Of a stretch of DNA of 6,284 nucleotides, positions 5,227 to 6,284 are shown in pieces. Below the pieces are notes generated by a model. That model made no database searches. It saw nothing but the letters and a program-made list of their open reading frames with translations, and was not told where the DNA came from. Origin of the DNA: Xanthobacteraceae bacterium (lineage in GTDB: Bacteria > Pseudomonadota > Alphaproteobacteria > Rhizobiales > Xanthobacteraceae); assembly GCA_030037185.1 (NCBI GenBank), contig JASHRR010001149.1, positions 1 through 6,284 on the forward strand. The letters run 5' to 3'. Positions within the stretch are counted from its first letter, which is position 1, and each line of letters begins with the position of its first letter. The translations under genes were made by a program, and so were the position numbers.

Positions 5227-5248
5227 CTAGTTTACATTGCAAACTAGT
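5226..5248. promoter_or_regulatory. 23-bp near-perfect palindrome, likely operator for a TetR-type repressor
   Basis: The arms ACTAGTTTACA and TGCAAACTAGT flank a central T and match at 10 of 11 positions. The outer eight bases of each arm match perfectly. Length, odd centre and the core GTTTxCAxTGxAAAC resemble operators of TetR/AcrR-family dimers. It overlaps the -35 region and spacer of a candidate promoter for the acyltransferase, the usual place for repression. The assignment to TetR is inference; no regulator gene is in the window. Confidence 0.6.
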
Positions 5249-5259
5249 TGGTGTAAAAG
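5231..5259 (+). promoter_or_regulatory. Candidate sigma-70-type promoter of the acyltransferase
   Basis: TTTACA at 5231-5236 differs from the -35 consensus at one base. TAAAAG at 5254-5259 matches four of six -10 positions at 17-base spacing. Transcription would start near 5266, giving a leader of about 40 bases. Most of the -35 element and spacer lies within the palindrome. Confidence 0.35.
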
Positions 5260-5304
5260 AACACATGAGCAAGCTGGCGCGAGAGCGCCCGGACGAGGTG
5301 GGCC

Positions 5305-6284
5305 ATGGCGGACAACGGAGCGGAGCGCCTTCACGCGCTCGATGCGGTCAGGGGATTTGCGATGATCGGGGGCATCTTTCTCCACGCGTCGGGATCATTC
5401 CTTCCGACGCCTTCGGGCATGCCCAGCTGGATCGTCATGGACAGTCAGCGCAGCGTGGCCCTCGCCGTCCTCTTCCACGTGTTACACATCTTCCGGATGA
5501 CGATGTTCTTCCTTATTGCCGGCTATTTCGCGCACCTCACCTTCCACCGTCGCGGCGCGCGCGTCTTCATCGCGAATCGCCTGAAGCGTATTGCGCTGCC
5601 GTTGGTGACCGGCTGGCCGTTCGTCTTCGCCGCCGTCTTCACGGTAACGATCTGGGGCGCCAGGGTCATGGCGCACGGCAGGCCCCTTCCGCCCTGGCCA
5701 CCCTACCGGTTCCCAGCGTTTCCTTGGACCCATCTCTGGTTCCTCTACGTGTTGCTGCTCCTCTACGCGGCGACGCTGACCGTGCGCGGTCTCGTGGCGC
5801 TCCTCGACCGTGGCGGGCAACTTCGTCGATCGATCGATGCGCTGGCGGACGCAATTGTGAGAAGCGGGCTGGCACCGGTGGTTCTAGCGACACCGGGCAT
5901 TGCCTCGCTCTACTACGCACCGATCTGGCACGCGTGGTCGGGAATCCCCACGCCCGACTCGTCGCTTGTGCCGAACGTGCCGGCCGCGACAGCGTTTGGC
6001 GTTGCCTTCGGATTCGGCTGGCTGGCGCAGCGCGGGCCCGCTCTTCTAGAAATCTGGTGCCGGTGCTGGCTGGTGAACATCGTGCTCGCGGTCCTCTTCA
6101 CGGCCGCGGACCTTCGTCTTAGCGGACTGGTGCCGGTTATCGTCCCGGCCACGCCAGGAATGGAGAAGATTCTCGAGGCCGCCTGCTATATGCTCGCGTC
6201 GTGGACCTGGACATTCGGGCTGATCGGGATGGCGTTACGCTTCCTGTCGAACTTCAGCCCCGCGCGCCGCTACATCGCCGATGC
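5305..6284 (+). CDS. Acyltransferase-3 family membrane protein, 3' end outside the window
   Basis: The ATG at 5305 opens a frame of 326 codons that is still open at the window edge; relatives are about 380-400 aa. Family members move acyl groups across or at the inner membrane onto sugars of glucans, lipopolysaccharide or other envelope glycans. Residues 8-27 read RLHALDAVRGFAMIGGIFLH: Arg16 and His27 are ten residues apart, the R-X10-H motif of the family in the first membrane span. HIFRMTMFFLIAGYF (61-75) and RLKRIALPL (92-100) match the next conserved blocks, and many hydrophobic spans follow. The HxFRM form recalls OpgC-like members, but the substrate is unknown. GAGGTG four bases before the ATG is the binding site; a stop at 5266-5268 limits upstream extension. 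The palindrome at 5226 suggests repression by a TetR-type regulator. Confidence 0.88.
   Translation, partial: MADNGAERLHALDAVRGFAMIGGIFLHASGSFLPTPSGMPSWIVMDSQRSVALAVLFHVLHIFRMTMFFLIAGYFAHLTFHRRGARVFIANRLKRIALPLVTGWPFVFAAVFTVTIWGARVMAHGRPLPPWPPYRFPAFPWTHLWFLYVLLLLYAATLTVRGLVALLDRGGQLRRSIDALADAIVRSGLAPVVLATPGIASLYYAPIWHAWSGIPTPDSSLVPNVPAATAFGVAFGFGWLAQRGPALLEIWCRCWLVNIVLAVLFTAADLRLSGLVPVIVPATPGMEKILEAACYMLASWTWTFGLIGMALRFLSNFSPARRYIAD

Noticed and set aside
5211..6122. A 303-aa plus-strand open frame overlapping the acyltransferase gene
   Set aside because: It is the +1-shifted frame of the acyltransferase. Its translation is Arg/Pro-rich with no domain, while the frame from 5305 shows clear family motifs and membrane spans.
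1..6284. CRISPR array, tRNA, rRNA or insertion sequence
   Set aside because: I saw no regularly spaced repeats, no cloverleaf-type sequence and no transposase motif or matching terminal inverted repeats.

Overview
The window looks like a decayed accessory region of an alphaproteobacterial genome, most like Bradyrhizobium or a close relative. Three things point there, all from recognising families without a database search: a GH108 plus PG_binding_3 lysozyme of the type found in rhizobial prophages, a relic of the ABC_sub_bind (pfam04392) substrate-binding family that is greatly expanded in Bradyrhizobium, and high G+C with G/C-ending codons in the clearest genes.

Positions 1-1580 are gene-poor. 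They hold a 47-codon frame (149-292), a short phage-type gene with a strong ribosome binding site (505-702), about 400 bases with no gene I can support, and a Pro/Ala-rich low-complexity frame built on 30-36 bp tandem repeats (1129-1434), followed by a perfect 8-bp hairpin. Positions 1587-2710 carry two unrecognised but credible plus-strand genes: a 105-aa protein with one membrane segment and a 157-aa protein with four membrane segments. Just before the second is an open frame with a Gly-Pro-Pro stretch whose stop codon overlaps the TTG start of the membrane protein.

Positions 2902-4815 run on the minus strand and form a mosaic of relics around one nearly intact gene. In transcription order these are: the N-terminus of a flavin reductase-like protein (one frameshift, cut off after about 67 residues), an ABC transporter substrate-binding pseudogene with no signal peptide and four frame breaks, seven codons that look like the start of a second such gene, and a GH108 lysozyme whose C-terminal tail continues in another frame past its stop. 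The order suggests recombination between unrelated genes followed by decay. Sequencing indels are the main rival explanation.

Positions 4816-5226 have no clear gene. A start-less open frame (minus strand, 5041-5226) may be another relic. A 23-bp near-perfect palindrome at 5226-5248, resembling a TetR-family operator, overlaps a candidate promoter for the best gene in the window: an acyltransferase-3 family membrane protein starting at 5305 and running off the right edge.

I find no convincing new multi-gene system. The most useful observations are the relic mosaic, the frame break at the lysozyme C-terminus, and the operator with no regulator gene beside it.
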